A stretch of DNA of 64,000 bases, from positions 310,001-374,000 of the forward strand of contig NZ_CP014143.1 of the NCBI RefSeq assembly GCF_001750105.1, written 5' to 3'. Positions 18,667 through 27,838 of the stretch are shown piece after piece. A program made the translations under genes and the position numbers. This stretch comes from Microbulbifer aggregans (GTDB lineage: Bacteria > Pseudomonadota > Gammaproteobacteria > Pseudomonadales > Cellvibrionaceae). The notes below the pieces were generated by a model, which saw only the letters and a list, made by a program, of their open reading frames with translations, did no database searches and was not told where the DNA came from. How positions within the stretch are numbered: position 1 is the stretch's first letter; each line of letters starts with the position of its first letter.

Positions 18667-20451
18667 ATGACCGACCCCATCGACGACGCCAAACGCCTCT
18701 CCCCAAGACGCAACAGCTCTCAGGCCACCAGCATGGCCGAGCTCGCGTATGAGCAGCTGCGCCACTTCGGCATTGCACCGGAGAGTGAGCACGGCGCCCT
18801 GTTACAGGACGCCGCGCAACAGCTGTACCGCGCCCAGGGCAGCCTGGCGGAACTGTGCGCCCGCAGCGCCGAACTGCTGAAAGGCCTCGACCGTAACGAC
18901 CGCATCGCCTATTTCAACGCCAAGCGCTTTATGAGCTTCCAGCTGGCCAAGATGCTGCACGACCTGCAGGGACCGCTGCGGGCCAGCTTCCGTGCCCTAC
19001 AGGGGGAAGAGGATTTCAACGCGACTACAAGGGGCGGCTACCCGCTGTTCGACAATATCCCCGCAATCTTTGCCGCCACCCCGGTGATCGCCCGCACCGC
19101 CACCTATATCTACGCCTGCACCGAGTGGATCGACGACGCCTTCCGCGGCCGCGAGCCCAGCCACGATATCTACTCGCGCCTGCTGAACCCCACCTCCATC
19201 GCGCTCGCCAACGCCATGGTCACGCTGGAGTGCGGCCCGTATGCGGGGGAATACCTGGCATGGAATTTCAATTCCGGCATGGCCGCCATCGATGCGCTGC
19301 TGGCCAACCAGCTGTGTCGGGGGGATATATTGATTGTCTCCCGCCATATCTACGGCGGCGTGCACCAGCTGCTGTGCGACCACTACGCCCGCGCCGACAA
19401 ACTGGGGATTACCCTGGTGTGGTTCGACGGCATCACCGGGGAAGACTTCGCGCAGTGCCTGGACGCCGCCCGCCATACTCATCGCGATGCGCTGGCAAAT
19501 GGCGCACGCATGCACGTGTATATCGAATCCCCGTGCAACCCCCACGGCACCATGCTGGATGTGCCGGATATCTGCACCATTGCCCACGACCACGAACTGC
19601 TGGTGACGCTGGACTCCACCCTCGCCACCCCCTACCTGCACCAGCCGCTGCGGCGCACCGACCGCAACCGGCGACCGGATTTTGTCGTCCATTCCTACAC
19701 CAAGGATATCGATGGCGGCGGCACTGCTACGGCCGGCGTGGTGATCGGTCCGGTGCACCGCATGTTTATTCCCAAGGGCGACACGGTGCAGGGGCTCGAC
19801 TGGAGCCAGTGCCTGTTCTGGGACGTGTATTACATCAAGGGCGCATTCCTGGATGCGGACAAGGCCTGGCAGGTACATGAGGGCATGCGCACCCTGGAAA
19901 TGCGCATGCTGAAGAAGTGCATCAACACCCTGTGCCTGAGCCACTTCCTCGCCAGCCACAGCAAGATCCGCGTCAACAGCCACGCGCTGGAGACCGACGC
20001 CAACGCACCGCTGCGGGAAAAGCTACTGCGCTTCAAATTACCGGTGCCGCTGTTCACCATCGATATGGAAGCGGCGCAGATTCCCACCGACGCCTTCAAG
20101 CGCTTCTTCGATGCGCTGGAACCGGCCTTCGGCCAGATGGTGAGCCTGGGGCAGACGAATACCATGGTGCTGTGTCCGGCGCTGACCTCGCACTCAGAGC
20201 TGTCGCCGGAGGACCAGCGCGCGGCGGATATCTACCCGACCACTTTGCGTATTTCCGTCGGCGACGAGGACATGGCGCAGCTGGTGGCGCACCTGCTGAG
20301 CTGCGCCAAACTGCATCTGGATCCGGTGAGCCCGCATTTCAGCAGTGGTTTTATGGGGCCGCGGGAGGCGGACGAAATTTTTGCGCGTTTTTACCTGGAA
20401 GTGCACGAACGGGTGGCGCGGCATTTTCCGCGGGTGGCGGATTATTTGTGA
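18667..20451 (+). CDS. PLP-dependent enzyme, Cys/Met-metabolism (fold type I) group
   Basis: From ATG 18667 the protein has 594 residues, about 200 more than gamma-cystathionase or methionine gamma-lyase. A helical N-terminal extension of some 190 residues (LRHFGIAPESEHGALLQDAA, then RNDRIAYFNAKRFMSFQLAK) precedes the aminotransferase-like core. The core shows NFNSGMAAIDALL, VYIESPCNPHGTMLDVPDI, TLDSTLATPYLHQPL and the PLP lysine in VHSYTKDIDGGG (K346), all typical of the trans-sulfuration family. The substrate is unknown. Start choice is uncertain: a strong AAAAGGAAGG near 18618 has no standard start codon behind it, and ATG 18733 is an alternative. Confidence 0.82.
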   Translation: MTDPIDDAKRLSPRRNSSQATSMAELAYEQLRHFGIAPESEHGALLQDAAQQLYRAQGSLAELCARSAELLKGLDRNDRIAYFNAKRFMSFQLAKMLHDLQGPLRASFRALQGEEDFNATTRGGYPLFDNIPAIFAATPVIARTATYIYACTEWIDDAFRGREPSHDIYSRLLNPTSIALANAMVTLECGPYAGEYLAWNFNSGMAAIDALLANQLCRGDILIVSRHIYGGVHQLLCDHYARADKLGITLVWFDGITGEDFAQCLDAARHTHRDALANGARMHVYIESPCNPHGTMLDVPDICTIAHDHELLVTLDSTLATPYLHQPLRRTDRNRRPDFVVHSYTKDIDGGGTATAGVVIGPVHRMFIPKGDTVQGLDWSQCLFWDVYYIKGAFLDADKAWQVHEGMRTLEMRMLKKCINTLCLSHFLASHSKIRVNSHALETDANAPLREKLLRFKLPVPLFTIDMEAAQIPTDAFKRFFDALEPAFGQMVSLGQTNTMVLCPALTSHSELSPEDQRAADIYPTTLRISVGDEDMAQLVAHLLSCAKLHLDPVSPHFSSGFMGPREADEIFARFYLEVHERVARHFPRVADYL

Positions 20452-20823
20452 GCGCTTACTTGCAGTCGCAGCGCCCCGCTCACTGGATACAGGCCTGCGC
20501 CGGCAGGACGACTCTGGCTGGTTTCCAATTCCATCGTCACCCCGGCGCAGGCCGGACCCACAAACCCGGAGCGAGGACTTACTGACAGCCACTGTGCCAA
20601 AAGCCGCCAGTAAGCACTCGCTTTGCACAATCGACAGGAAACTCCGCGCACTCTGAACTAACTTATGGGTGCACGCATTACCGCCGCCGCACGCAGTGAG
20701 TGCGGCCCGGCGGAGCATAAAGAAAAGATAAAAGGTCTCGCGCGGGCGCCGGGGCGAAGCTTGTTGCGCCTGCCCTTATCCCGTAAGATCAAAGCCCTTC
20801 TGCCCATAATTTAAACAAAGCCA
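20452..20823. other. non-coding gap with an imperfect inverted repeat
   Basis: The arms 20484-20510 and 20535-20560 are imperfectly complementary around CAGGCCTGCGCCGG / CCGGCGCAGGCC, with TGGAT and CGTCACC ends. This resembles the GGATNCC...GGNATGACG type of interspersed hairpin seen in many proteobacteria; the comparison is from memory. Nothing else is recognised in the gap. Confidence 0.5.
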
Positions 20824-22113
20824 ATGCCGAATCTTCGCGCCCGCCTGCTGGCCCTGTTGTTGTGCTGTATCCCCGGCTTCGCCCTGGCGCAGAGCTACGA
20901 ACAACTCTACAGCGATTACCGCGGTGCCCTGTACCAGATCCGCCTGATTGAAAAATCCTCCAATTCCAAGGCCGGCCTCGGTTCCGGTTTTCAGATTTCC
21001 CCCGACGGACTGATCGCCACCAATTATCACGTAGTGGCCGAGGCGGTGAGTGACACGGAAAAATACCGGCTGGAATATCGCTCCGTGGATGGCGTCGAGG
21101 GCGCACTGACCCTGCTGGATATCGACGTCATTAATGATCTTGCCATCCTGCGCATGGACAAGCCCGGCAGCCAGTACCTGCAGCTTTCGGAAAGCACACC
21201 ACGCAAGGGCGAAACCATTTTTGCCCTCGGCAATCCGCTCGACCTGGGTATGACCCTGATTCCCGGCACCTATAACGGGATCGCCAGTGGCAGCTTCTAC
21301 GATCGCATTCATTTCGCCGGCTCGATCAACCCGGGCATGAGTGGCGGGCCGGTGATCAATGCCGCCGGCAAGGTGGTGGGGATCAATGTCGCCACCGCGG
21401 GCAACCAGGTGAGCTTCCTGGTGCCGGTGGAAAAACTGGCCAAGCTGCGCAAGCACCTGGGCATCGAGGGCAAAGCCAAAGACCTGCAGCAGGTGACCCA
21501 CGAGCAGCTGCTGCAGAACCAACAGGACATCATCGACCAGGTCCTGAACGCGGAATGGAAGCTGCGCCCGCTGGGAGACGCCGAAGTTGTCGGCGAAATC
21601 GTTCCCGCCATCCAGTGCTGGGGCAATACCCAGGAGGGGGACGATAACCCGGTCACCCGCATCGACAAGGGCTGCACCGGCCAGGACGTGGTGTACCTGT
21701 CCGAGACCTTCAACACCGGTCGCATCGAATACGAATTTTTCTGGCTCGAGGCTGAGGATGACCTCATGCCGGCACGCTTCTACAACTATTACGAGGACCA
21801 GATGAGCCGCTTCGCGCCAGGCAACGACGCCGGCGAGGACGACGTCACCGAGTTCAAGTGCCGCCAGGAGTTCACCGAGCAGCCGCGCGCTGCCGGCGAG
21901 AACGTCGAGGAGAACGATCCCATTGTCGCCCGCACCAGCTACTGCGTGCGCCGCTACAAGGAATTCCCGGATCTCTACGACATTTTCTACCTGAGCCTCA
22001 GCGTCGACAAAGAAGACCGGGCGCTGGTGAGCCATTTCACCCTGTCCGGTTTCACCAAGGAATCTGCCGCCGCATTCTCTGAGAAGTTCACAAGCGAGAT
22101 CCAATGGCACTGA
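20824..22113 (+). CDS. secreted trypsin-like serine protease (HtrA/DegP-type catalytic domain)
   Basis: The 429-residue protein starts with a Sec signal (MPNLRARLLALLLCCIPGFALAQ). The catalytic triad is visible: H69 in NYHVVAEA, D105 in DVINDLAILRM, S173 in NPGMSGGPVINAAGKVVGIN. An oxyanion-loop region, PRKGETIFALGNPLDLGMTL, precedes the serine. There is no recognisable PDZ domain; instead residues 215-429 form an unknown C-terminal domain with four cysteines (AIQCWGN, DKGCTGQ, FKCRQEF, SYCVRRY), probably two disulfides. It overlaps the FHA membrane-protein gene by 10 bases, so they are co-translated. It probably acts in the periplasm. Confidence 0.87.
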   Translation: MPNLRARLLALLLCCIPGFALAQSYEQLYSDYRGALYQIRLIEKSSNSKAGLGSGFQISPDGLIATNYHVVAEAVSDTEKYRLEYRSVDGVEGALTLLDIDVINDLAILRMDKPGSQYLQLSESTPRKGETIFALGNPLDLGMTLIPGTYNGIASGSFYDRIHFAGSINPGMSGGPVINAAGKVVGINVATAGNQVSFLVPVEKLAKLRKHLGIEGKAKDLQQVTHEQLLQNQQDIIDQVLNAEWKLRPLGDAEVVGEIVPAIQCWGNTQEGDDNPVTRIDKGCTGQDVVYLSETFNTGRIEYEFFWLEAEDDLMPARFYNYYEDQMSRFAPGNDAGEDDVTEFKCRQEFTEQPRAAGENVEENDPIVARTSYCVRRYKEFPDLYDIFYLSLSVDKEDRALVSHFTLSGFTKESAAAFSEKFTSEIQWH

Positions 22114-23189
22114 TTATCGAAGAGCTGAACCGCGCCCAGCGGGTACAGACCCGCTACCGCATGGAAGGCGACCGCTTCACGATCGGCCGCGGCTACGACA
22201 ACGACGCCATTATCGAAGACGTGCACGCCGATGCCCACCACGTAGAGATCATCCGCGCTGAGGACGGTGGTTATCTGCTGCGGGATATGAACTCGGTCAA
22301 CGGCACCCAGCTGGTGCGCAACCAGCACGATCACGACGTGGAAGCCGGCGAAGTGCGCGAGCGCCGCATCGTGTCCGGCGACGAGATTCAGCTGGGGCGC
22401 ACCCATTATCGCCTGGTGGACAGCGAGGCGCCGATGGACGAGGCGGTGCCACTGCACTCGCTGGAAAACCTGTTCTCGCGCCTGGCGAGCCCGGCCAAGG
22501 CCGTGACGCTGCTGGTGCTGGCGGGATTGTTTACCCTCCTCATCGCTTACCTGGGTACTGCGGAGGAATTCCGCTGGACCGGCGCCATCAACATCTTCTT
22601 CGGCAGCATTATCGGCCTGCTGGTTTACGCCGGCGCCTGGTCATTGATCGGGCGGGTGGTGCATCACGAGTCGATGTTTTTCACCCAACTGGCCATTGCC
22701 GCACTGGGCGCGCTGATCTTTGCCGGTTGGGAGTGGTTCAGCACACTGCTCGACTACAACTTCGCCATGGGCAACCTGGTGGAGATCATCAACGTGGCCA
22801 TCCTGGCGATGCTGCTGCCGGCGATGCTGTGGTCCGCCATTTATCTGGCGACGAATATCACCCCCAAGTGGCGCCTTGCCGCCGCCGTGATCCTGCCCTG
22901 GGGCTTTCTCGGCCTGACGCTGATGGAGCAAATCGGCAACATGGCCGAGTTCGATGGTGTCCCGGAAATCAGCACGGAAATCAAACACAAGAACATGCTG
23001 TTGCGCTCGCCGGTGCCGCTGGATGAGTTCGTCGCCAAGACCCCGGCGCTGTTCGATATCCCCATCGAGCAGGAGGAAAAGAGCACAGACGAATCAGAGA
23101 CAGAAGCCGAGCCGGAGGCGAAAGCCGCCAACGGTGATGACAGCACCCAAAACCACACTGCCGGTAGTCGAGAGGAGGCAGCTGCGTGA
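22104..23189 (+). CDS. FHA domain integral membrane protein
   Basis: The 361-residue protein has an N-terminal FHA domain (about 18-95: DRFTIGRGYDNDAIIEDVHADAHHVEI, then LLRDMNSVNGTQLV). Membrane helices follow at about 131-150 (VTLLVLAGLFTLLIAYLG), 155-180, 190-212, 220-248 and 252-275. The C-terminal tail is acidic and E/A-rich. Topology puts the phosphopeptide-binding domain in the cytoplasm. It overlaps the protease gene (10 bases) and hisC (4 bases). The nearby Ser/Thr kinases, about 5 kb upstream, could phosphorylate a partner it binds. A link to the upstream protease across the membrane is plausible but unproven. Confidence 0.83.
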   Translation: MALIIEELNRAQRVQTRYRMEGDRFTIGRGYDNDAIIEDVHADAHHVEIIRAEDGGYLLRDMNSVNGTQLVRNQHDHDVEAGEVRERRIVSGDEIQLGRTHYRLVDSEAPMDEAVPLHSLENLFSRLASPAKAVTLLVLAGLFTLLIAYLGTAEEFRWTGAINIFFGSIIGLLVYAGAWSLIGRVVHHESMFFTQLAIAALGALIFAGWEWFSTLLDYNFAMGNLVEIINVAILAMLLPAMLWSAIYLATNITPKWRLAAAVILPWGFLGLTLMEQIGNMAEFDGVPEISTEIKHKNMLLRSPVPLDEFVAKTPALFDIPIEQEEKSTDESETEAEPEAKAANGDDSTQNHTAGSREEAAA

Positions 23190-24274
23190 CCAATCCATTC
23201 TGGAGCCCCGCCCTGGCGGATCTTCAGCCCTACGTGCCTGGCGAACAGCCCCGCGGGCGCAAGCTGATCAAACTCAATACCAATGAGAACCCCTACCCGC
23301 CCTCGGAACACGCCATGGCCACCCTGGCGAGCCCGACGCTGCCCGAGGCGCTACGCCGCTACCCGGATCCCGAATCCGTGGAGCTGTGCGCCGCCATTGC
23401 CAGCCACTGCGGCGTGAAGCCGGAGCAGGTGTTTGTCGGTAATGGCTCGGACGAAGTACTGGCGCACGCGTTTTACAGTTTCTTCCGCCGCGAGGAACCG
23501 CTGCTGTTCCCGGACATCACCTACAGCTTCTACCCGGTCTACTGCAACCTGTACGGCATCGATTACTGCACACCAGCGCTGCGGGAGGACTTCACCGTCG
23601 ATGTGGACGACTACGCAGGCCCGGCGGCCGGCGTGATCCTGCCGAACCCCAACGCCCCTACCGGCCGCATCCTGCCGCTCGATGAAATCGAGCGCCTGTT
23701 GCAGTTGCACCCGGCGCGGGTGGTCGCCGTGGACGAGGCCTATATCGACTTCGGTGGTGACAGCGCCGCCGCGCTGATCGACCGTTATCCCAACCTGCTG
23801 GTGATCCGCACCCTGTCCAAATCCCACGCGCTGGCGGGGCTGCGCCTGGGTTATGCACTGGGGCAGTCGCACCTGATCGAAGGGCTGCAACGCACCAAGA
23901 ATTCCTTCAACTCCTACCCCATCGACAGCGTGGCCCAGCAGCTGGGCGCTGCCGCCATCACTGACGAAGCATGGCTGGAGGAAACCAGTGACAAGGTGAT
24001 GGCCACACGCAGCCGGGTTGCCGAGGCCCTGCACGAACTGGATTTCGAAGTGGTGCCCTCGATGGCGAACTTCGTCCTCGCCCGCCCGCGTGGCATGAGT
24101 GCAGAGGCGGTCTATGGCGGCCTGCGGGAGCACGGTATTCTGGTACGGTATTTCAATAAGCCGCGGATCAGTGAGTACTTACGCATCTCTATCGGCACCG
24201 ACGAGGAAATGGATGCGCTGCTGGATGCCCTGCGGGAAATCCTCCCGGCGCCCGGCACTTCGCAGAACCGCTGA
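23186..24274 (+). CDS. hisC: histidinol-phosphate aminotransferase
   Basis: HisC converts imidazole-acetol phosphate and glutamate to histidinol phosphate in histidine biosynthesis. The 362-residue protein has the family N-terminus (KLIKLNTNENPYPPS), the GNGSDEVLAHAFYSF cofactor-binding segment, ILPNPNAPTG, and the PLP lysine in IRTLSKSHALAGLRLGYA. The start is GTG, overlapping the FHA gene by four bases (GTGA), unusual company for a histidine gene. No other his gene is in the window. Related substrates (phenylalanine or tyrosine aminotransfer) are possible for paralogues. Confidence 0.9.
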   Translation: MTNPFWSPALADLQPYVPGEQPRGRKLIKLNTNENPYPPSEHAMATLASPTLPEALRRYPDPESVELCAAIASHCGVKPEQVFVGNGSDEVLAHAFYSFFRREEPLLFPDITYSFYPVYCNLYGIDYCTPALREDFTVDVDDYAGPAAGVILPNPNAPTGRILPLDEIERLLQLHPARVVAVDEAYIDFGGDSAAALIDRYPNLLVIRTLSKSHALAGLRLGYALGQSHLIEGLQRTKNSFNSYPIDSVAQQLGAAAITDEAWLEETSDKVMATRSRVAEALHELDFEVVPSMANFVLARPRGMSAEAVYGGLREHGILVRYFNKPRISEYLRISIGTDEEMDALLDALREILPAPGTSQNR

Positions 24275-24364
24275 GGTCTGTCCCTATAATGGGCTGGGAC
24301 GGCGCGCATTGTTACGGCGCCGCGCCCTGCCGCTCAAACAAAAGGAAGCTTTAGCAGACAGCCT

Positions 24365-25231
24365 ATGGTTTTTTATCGCCTGACTTCTTTGCTCTCAGCA
24401 CTCCTCGCGTTCTCTGTCACCGTATCGGCCCTGGCCCAGCAGGACGAGAACCCCTGGGCGGAAGTCGAGCGCCCGTCCTCGCAGCAATCGGCGAGTATCG
24501 GCAGCTATACCAACGGCTGTCTCGCTGGCGCCGAGCAGATGCCCATCCGGGGCGAGGGTTTCCAGCTGGTGCGCACCGGGCGCAACCGCCACTTCGGGCA
24601 CCCGGATACCATCCGCTTCCTGGAGGAGTTTTCCCGCCGGGTGGCTCGCAACGACCTGGGCCGCATCCAGATTGGCGACATGTCCATGCCTCGCGGCGGG
24701 CCGTTCAATTCCGGCCACCGCAGCCACCAGCAGGGTCTTGATATCGATATCTGGTTCAGCCAGGACTGGCGCGCAGACAAGCGCCCGCTGACCGAATGGG
24801 AGCGGGACAACATCTCCCCCAAACCACTGGCGGATGAACAGGAACACCGGTTGCTGGAAGAGAACTGGGACCCTCGTGTACCGAAAATCCTACGGATTGC
24901 CTCCGAAGACGACCGGGTGGCGCGCATCTTCGTGCACCCGACCATCAAGCGCAAAATGTGCGAGCTGGCCGGTGACGACAACGAGTGGCTACGCAAAGTG
25001 CGCCCCTGGTGGGGGCACAATTACCACTTCCATGTAAGGCTCGCCTGCCCCGAGGGCGATGCCTACTGCAAGCCCCAGCGCCCACCCAGCGGCGACCCCT
25101 GTGGGCCGGATCTGGACTGGTGGTTTAGCAATGAGTTTTACGCCATGCTGCGCGGCGAGACGCCCGCTCCCGAGCGGCCCGAGCCAAAGCCATTGCCGCT
25201 CCAGTGCAAGCAGGTGCTTATCGCCCCCTGA
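24365..25231 (+). CDS. mepA: penicillin-insensitive murein endopeptidase
   Basis: MepA is a periplasmic metallopeptidase (M74/LAS type) that cuts D-alanyl-meso-diaminopimelyl crosslinks in peptidoglycan. The 288-residue protein has a Sec signal (through SALAQQ), the zinc-site motifs GHRSHQQGLDIDIWF and WWGHNYHFHVRLACP, and the family signature RFLEEFSRRVARNDLGRIQIGDMSMPRGG. Cysteines in the C-terminal part match the family disulfide pattern. A D-Ala-D-Ala ligase gene lies 82 bases downstream, so two cell-wall genes are adjacent. Confidence 0.94.
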   Translation: MVFYRLTSLLSALLAFSVTVSALAQQDENPWAEVERPSSQQSASIGSYTNGCLAGAEQMPIRGEGFQLVRTGRNRHFGHPDTIRFLEEFSRRVARNDLGRIQIGDMSMPRGGPFNSGHRSHQQGLDIDIWFSQDWRADKRPLTEWERDNISPKPLADEQEHRLLEENWDPRVPKILRIASEDDRVARIFVHPTIKRKMCELAGDDNEWLRKVRPWWGHNYHFHVRLACPEGDAYCKPQRPPSGDPCGPDLDWWFSNEFYAMLRGETPAPERPEPKPLPLQCKQVLIAP

Positions 25232-25313
25232 TTCCCCGGGACAGAAAACTCCGACTAAGCTGAACCGTGCCGATAAGGCCGCTGTTTAAGGGCCAACGAT
25301 AAAAGGGAATTCC

Positions 25314-26330
25314 ATGAGCCAGCGATCCCCGAACCCGATTCAAACCCTGCTGATCTGCGGTGGCGGCAGCAGTGAACACGACGTCTCCCTGCGCACGGCG
25401 GACTTCATCGAGAGACAGCTGCAGGACGTTGACGATATCGCCCTCACACGGGTGGTGATGGACGCGAACGGCCGCCTGACCGATAGCAAAGGCGGCGTGC
25501 ACTTCCTGAGCCAGCAGCGCCAGCTTGTAGCGGAGGACGGCAGCGCCCGGGACGTGCACTACGTGATTCCGGCAATTCACGGCTACCCCGGTGAAACCGG
25601 TGACCTGCAGAGCCAGCTGGAACTGTTCGGCATTCCCTACTTCGGCTGCGGTCCCGAGGCGAGCAAGACCTGTTTCAACAAGATCACCACCAAGCTGTGG
25701 CTCACGGCACTGGGCATCGACAACACGCCCTATCAATTCCTGTGCAGCAATAACGGCGGAGAAGCCGGCAAGGCCACCATGGCCCTGCAACAATGGGGCG
25801 CAGTCTTCGTCAAGGCCTCCAACCAGGGTTCCTCAGTCGGCTGCTTCAAGGTCACGGAAGAGGAACAGATGGAAGAGGCACTGGAGCAGGCCTTCGCGCT
25901 CTCGCCTTATGTGCTGGTGGAAAAGTGCCTGAAAGTGCGGGAGCTGGAAGTGGCCGCCTACACCTACGAGGGCGAACTGGTCATCACTCCGCCCGGCGAG
26001 GTCTGCGCGCCGGAGGACACTTTCTACAGCTACGAGGAAAAATATGCCGAGGGCAGCCGCGCCAGAACCTTCGTTGAAGCCGAGGGGCTGAGCGAGGCAC
26101 AGCTTGGCTGGATTCACGAGGCGTCAAAGCGCGCCTTTATCGGCCTGCAGTTGAAGGATCTGTCACGGATCGACTTTTTCCTCACCGACGAGGGCGATAT
26201 CTACCTGAACGAGGTGAACACCTTCCCGGGTATGACGCCGATCTCCATGTTCCCGAAGATGCTGGCCAATGCCGGGCATGATTTCAGCCGGTATCTCTCC
26301 AGCCTGATTCGCGAAGCTGTCGCCGGCTGA
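25314..26330 (+). CDS. ddl: D-alanine-D-alanine ligase family protein
   Basis: The 338-residue ATP-grasp enzyme has the Ddl N-terminus (LLICGGGSSEHDVSLRTA), the HGYPGETGDLQSQLELFGIPYFG substrate loop, VKASNQGSSVGCFKV, and the C-terminal metal-binding RIDFFLTDEGDIYLNEVNTFPGMTP. It makes the D-Ala-D-Ala dipeptide for peptidoglycan precursors. HGYPGETG replaces the more usual HGxxGEDG, so specificity may differ slightly. The main ddl of gammaproteobacteria usually sits in the mur/fts cluster, so this may be a second copy (DdlA-like). Confidence 0.9.
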   Translation: MSQRSPNPIQTLLICGGGSSEHDVSLRTADFIERQLQDVDDIALTRVVMDANGRLTDSKGGVHFLSQQRQLVAEDGSARDVHYVIPAIHGYPGETGDLQSQLELFGIPYFGCGPEASKTCFNKITTKLWLTALGIDNTPYQFLCSNNGGEAGKATMALQQWGAVFVKASNQGSSVGCFKVTEEEQMEEALEQAFALSPYVLVEKCLKVRELEVAAYTYEGELVITPPGEVCAPEDTFYSYEEKYAEGSRARTFVEAEGLSEAQLGWIHEASKRAFIGLQLKDLSRIDFFLTDEGDIYLNEVNTFPGMTPISMFPKMLANAGHDFSRYLSSLIREAVAG

Positions 26331-26436
26331 ACGCCCGCTGAGGTATTTCCCGCCGCCGCGTGAGCTTCGCCGCTCTGACTAGTCGCCGGGGTACCGGGGA
26401 ATACCGGCGCGACCAGCGGCCTGCCACGCGACACGG

Positions 26437-27012
26437 TCAGACCAGCCAACCCTCCTGGCGCACATTGGAAAACTGTCCGCGCAGGAACTCCATCTGATCA
26501 CCGCGAATCCGGTCACTGTTGATCAACGCCAGGTACTCGGCCGGATTGGGGCAGAATGGCAGTGCCAGCAAGTCCATATCGATGTCCTGCAGCAGCCGGC
26601 TGCCCTTGTGCTGGTTGCAGCGACGGCAGGCTGTCACCACGTTTTCCCACACATCCTTGCCGCCCCGGGACACCGGCTGCACATGATCGCGGGTCAGCTC
26701 CGACAGGGCGAAATCCTTGCCGCAGTAGAGGCAGGTATGGGCATCACGGAAAAACAGTGCGCGGTTGGTCAGTGGCGGGCGGCGGCGCGGTCGCGCCATA
26801 CGCTCACCCCCACAGGCAATAATGGCCGCCAGATCGAGGGTCGAGCGCTCACCCAGGCGATTGATACCACCGTGCACACGCTGCACCACACCGCCCAGCG
26901 ACCAGGTCACCAGTTCTCGCACATAGAGGCACGCCGCCTCCTGCCAGTTGAGCCACTCCAGTGGCTGCCCGGCCAGGTTCAGGCGCAAGATTCTCGCTTC
27001 TCTCACTTGCAT
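26437..27012 (-). CDS. HNH endonuclease family protein
   Basis: From ATG 27012, preceded by GGGGAG, the protein has 191 residues; a longer frame to 27114 lacks a good ribosome binding site. The HNH nuclease domain is at about 90-150: CLYCGKDF, TRDHVQPVSRGG, ENVVTACRRCNQHKGSR, with two CxxC zinc pairs and the DH/N/H catalytic set. Stand-alone proteins of this type are chromosomal, conserved in many proteobacteria, and of unknown biological role. There is no sign of an intron, intein or restriction partner next to it. Confidence 0.87.
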   Translation of the reverse strand: MQVREARILRLNLAGQPLEWLNWQEAACLYVRELVTWSLGGVVQRVHGGINRLGERSTLDLAAIIACGGERMARPRRRPPLTNRALFFRDAHTCLYCGKDFALSELTRDHVQPVSRGGKDVWENVVTACRRCNQHKGSRLLQDIDMDLLALPFCPNPAEYLALINSDRIRGDQMEFLRGQFSNVRQEGWLV

Positions 27013-27114
27013 AGGCGCTACTCCCCGGTTTCCCTGTTCCATGTTGACCACTGACCGGACCGACAAGAGTCGCCCGGCGATGGAGACGCGAAAATTCGCG
27101 CCCCCAAAATGCAA

Positions 27115-27146
27115 CAGGGCCCCGCCGGTCGACCGACGGGGCCCTG
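27115..27146. repeat. 32-base near-perfect palindrome upstream of the HNH gene
   Basis: CAGGGCCCCGCCGGTC (27115-27130) pairs with GACCGACGGGGCCCTG (27131-27146) with one mismatch and no loop. As it lies about 100 bases upstream of the HNH start and has no T tract, it is more likely an operator or cruciform than a terminator. Confidence 0.5.
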
Positions 27147-27410
27147 GATGGAATTCGAGGTAGAAAGGGCTGCCACTCGCGATTGCGCTATGCGCGAGAA
27201 GAGCAGGAAATCTGTCAGCAGTAACTTACTGAACGCTTCACCCTCCGCCGGCCGTGGGGAAAAATACTGGCCGGTTCGAATTGATTAAAGCGGATAATTA
27301 TTTCAGTTTCCAGACAGCGCCCGGCGCCAGAGCAATAAAGGCGGCGCGTAATTCATGCTTATACCAGAAGCGGGCAGGTAGACGCACTGTCAGGTGGCCA
27401 GAATGCACAA

Positions 27411-27770
27411 CACCGCCCGGGCAATCCGGCCCGGGCGGTGCGTCTCACAGGATGGTGCCCAATTCCCTCGGGCGAATGGCTCAGTTCCTTTGAACCTGTC
27501 GCTCAATTCCTTTGAGCGACCAGCTCACTTCCCTTGAGCATGCGGCGCAGTCCCTATTTCCCTTGCCGCTGTCGTGCAGTCCTTTTTGCTTCCGTGCCGC
27601 TCTATCTTCCCTGACTTCCGCTTCCATGCTTGCAGGCATCCTTGCCTGTTTGCTTCCCTGCTTTCGGGCATCCTTGCCCCGTTGCTTCCCTGCTGGCTTC
27701 CCTGCTTGCTTCCTTGCTTCCTTACCTCCTTGCTTCCTGGCGTCCGTGCCTTTCCGCGTCCTTGCAATTT
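27411..27770 (+). repeat. array of small hairpins with conserved centre, long copy
   Basis: The array opens with a 12-bp GC stem, CACCGCCCGGGC / GCCCGGGCGGTG (27411-27440), then CGTCTCACAGGATGGTGC. A series of short hairpins follows, whose centres are variants of (A/G)TTCC(C/T)T while the stems change. Examples are GGCTCA/TTGAACC (27478-27496), CGCTCAA/TTGAGCG (27500-27518), GCTCA/TGAGC (27523-27539), GCGGC/GCCGC (27543-27568) and CAGGC/GCCTG around ATCCTT (27633-27648). About twenty such centres occur, all on the plus strand, making 27590-27765 strongly pyrimidine-rich. The open frames here are low-complexity and not credible genes. Confidence 0.7.
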
Positions 27771-27820
27771 CATTATCGGCAACCCGGGCAAAGCTGCCAG
27801 AGGGAAAAAGCTGAAAGTAT

Positions 27821-27838
27821 TGTGAGAAATATCTCGCA
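27821..27838. promoter_or_regulatory. palindrome TGTGAGAAATATCTCGCA
   Basis: An interrupted palindrome (GAGA-AATA-TCTC with near-symmetrical TGT/GCA ends) about 50 bases after the long hairpin array. The same motif occurs twice after the short array copy at 28092-28129, so it belongs to the duplicated unit. Confidence 0.4.

Noticed and set aside
26437..27012. HNH protein as a restriction or anti-phage system
   Set aside because: There is no methyltransferase, helicase or toxin partner nearby, and stand-alone chromosomal HNH proteins of this type are common.
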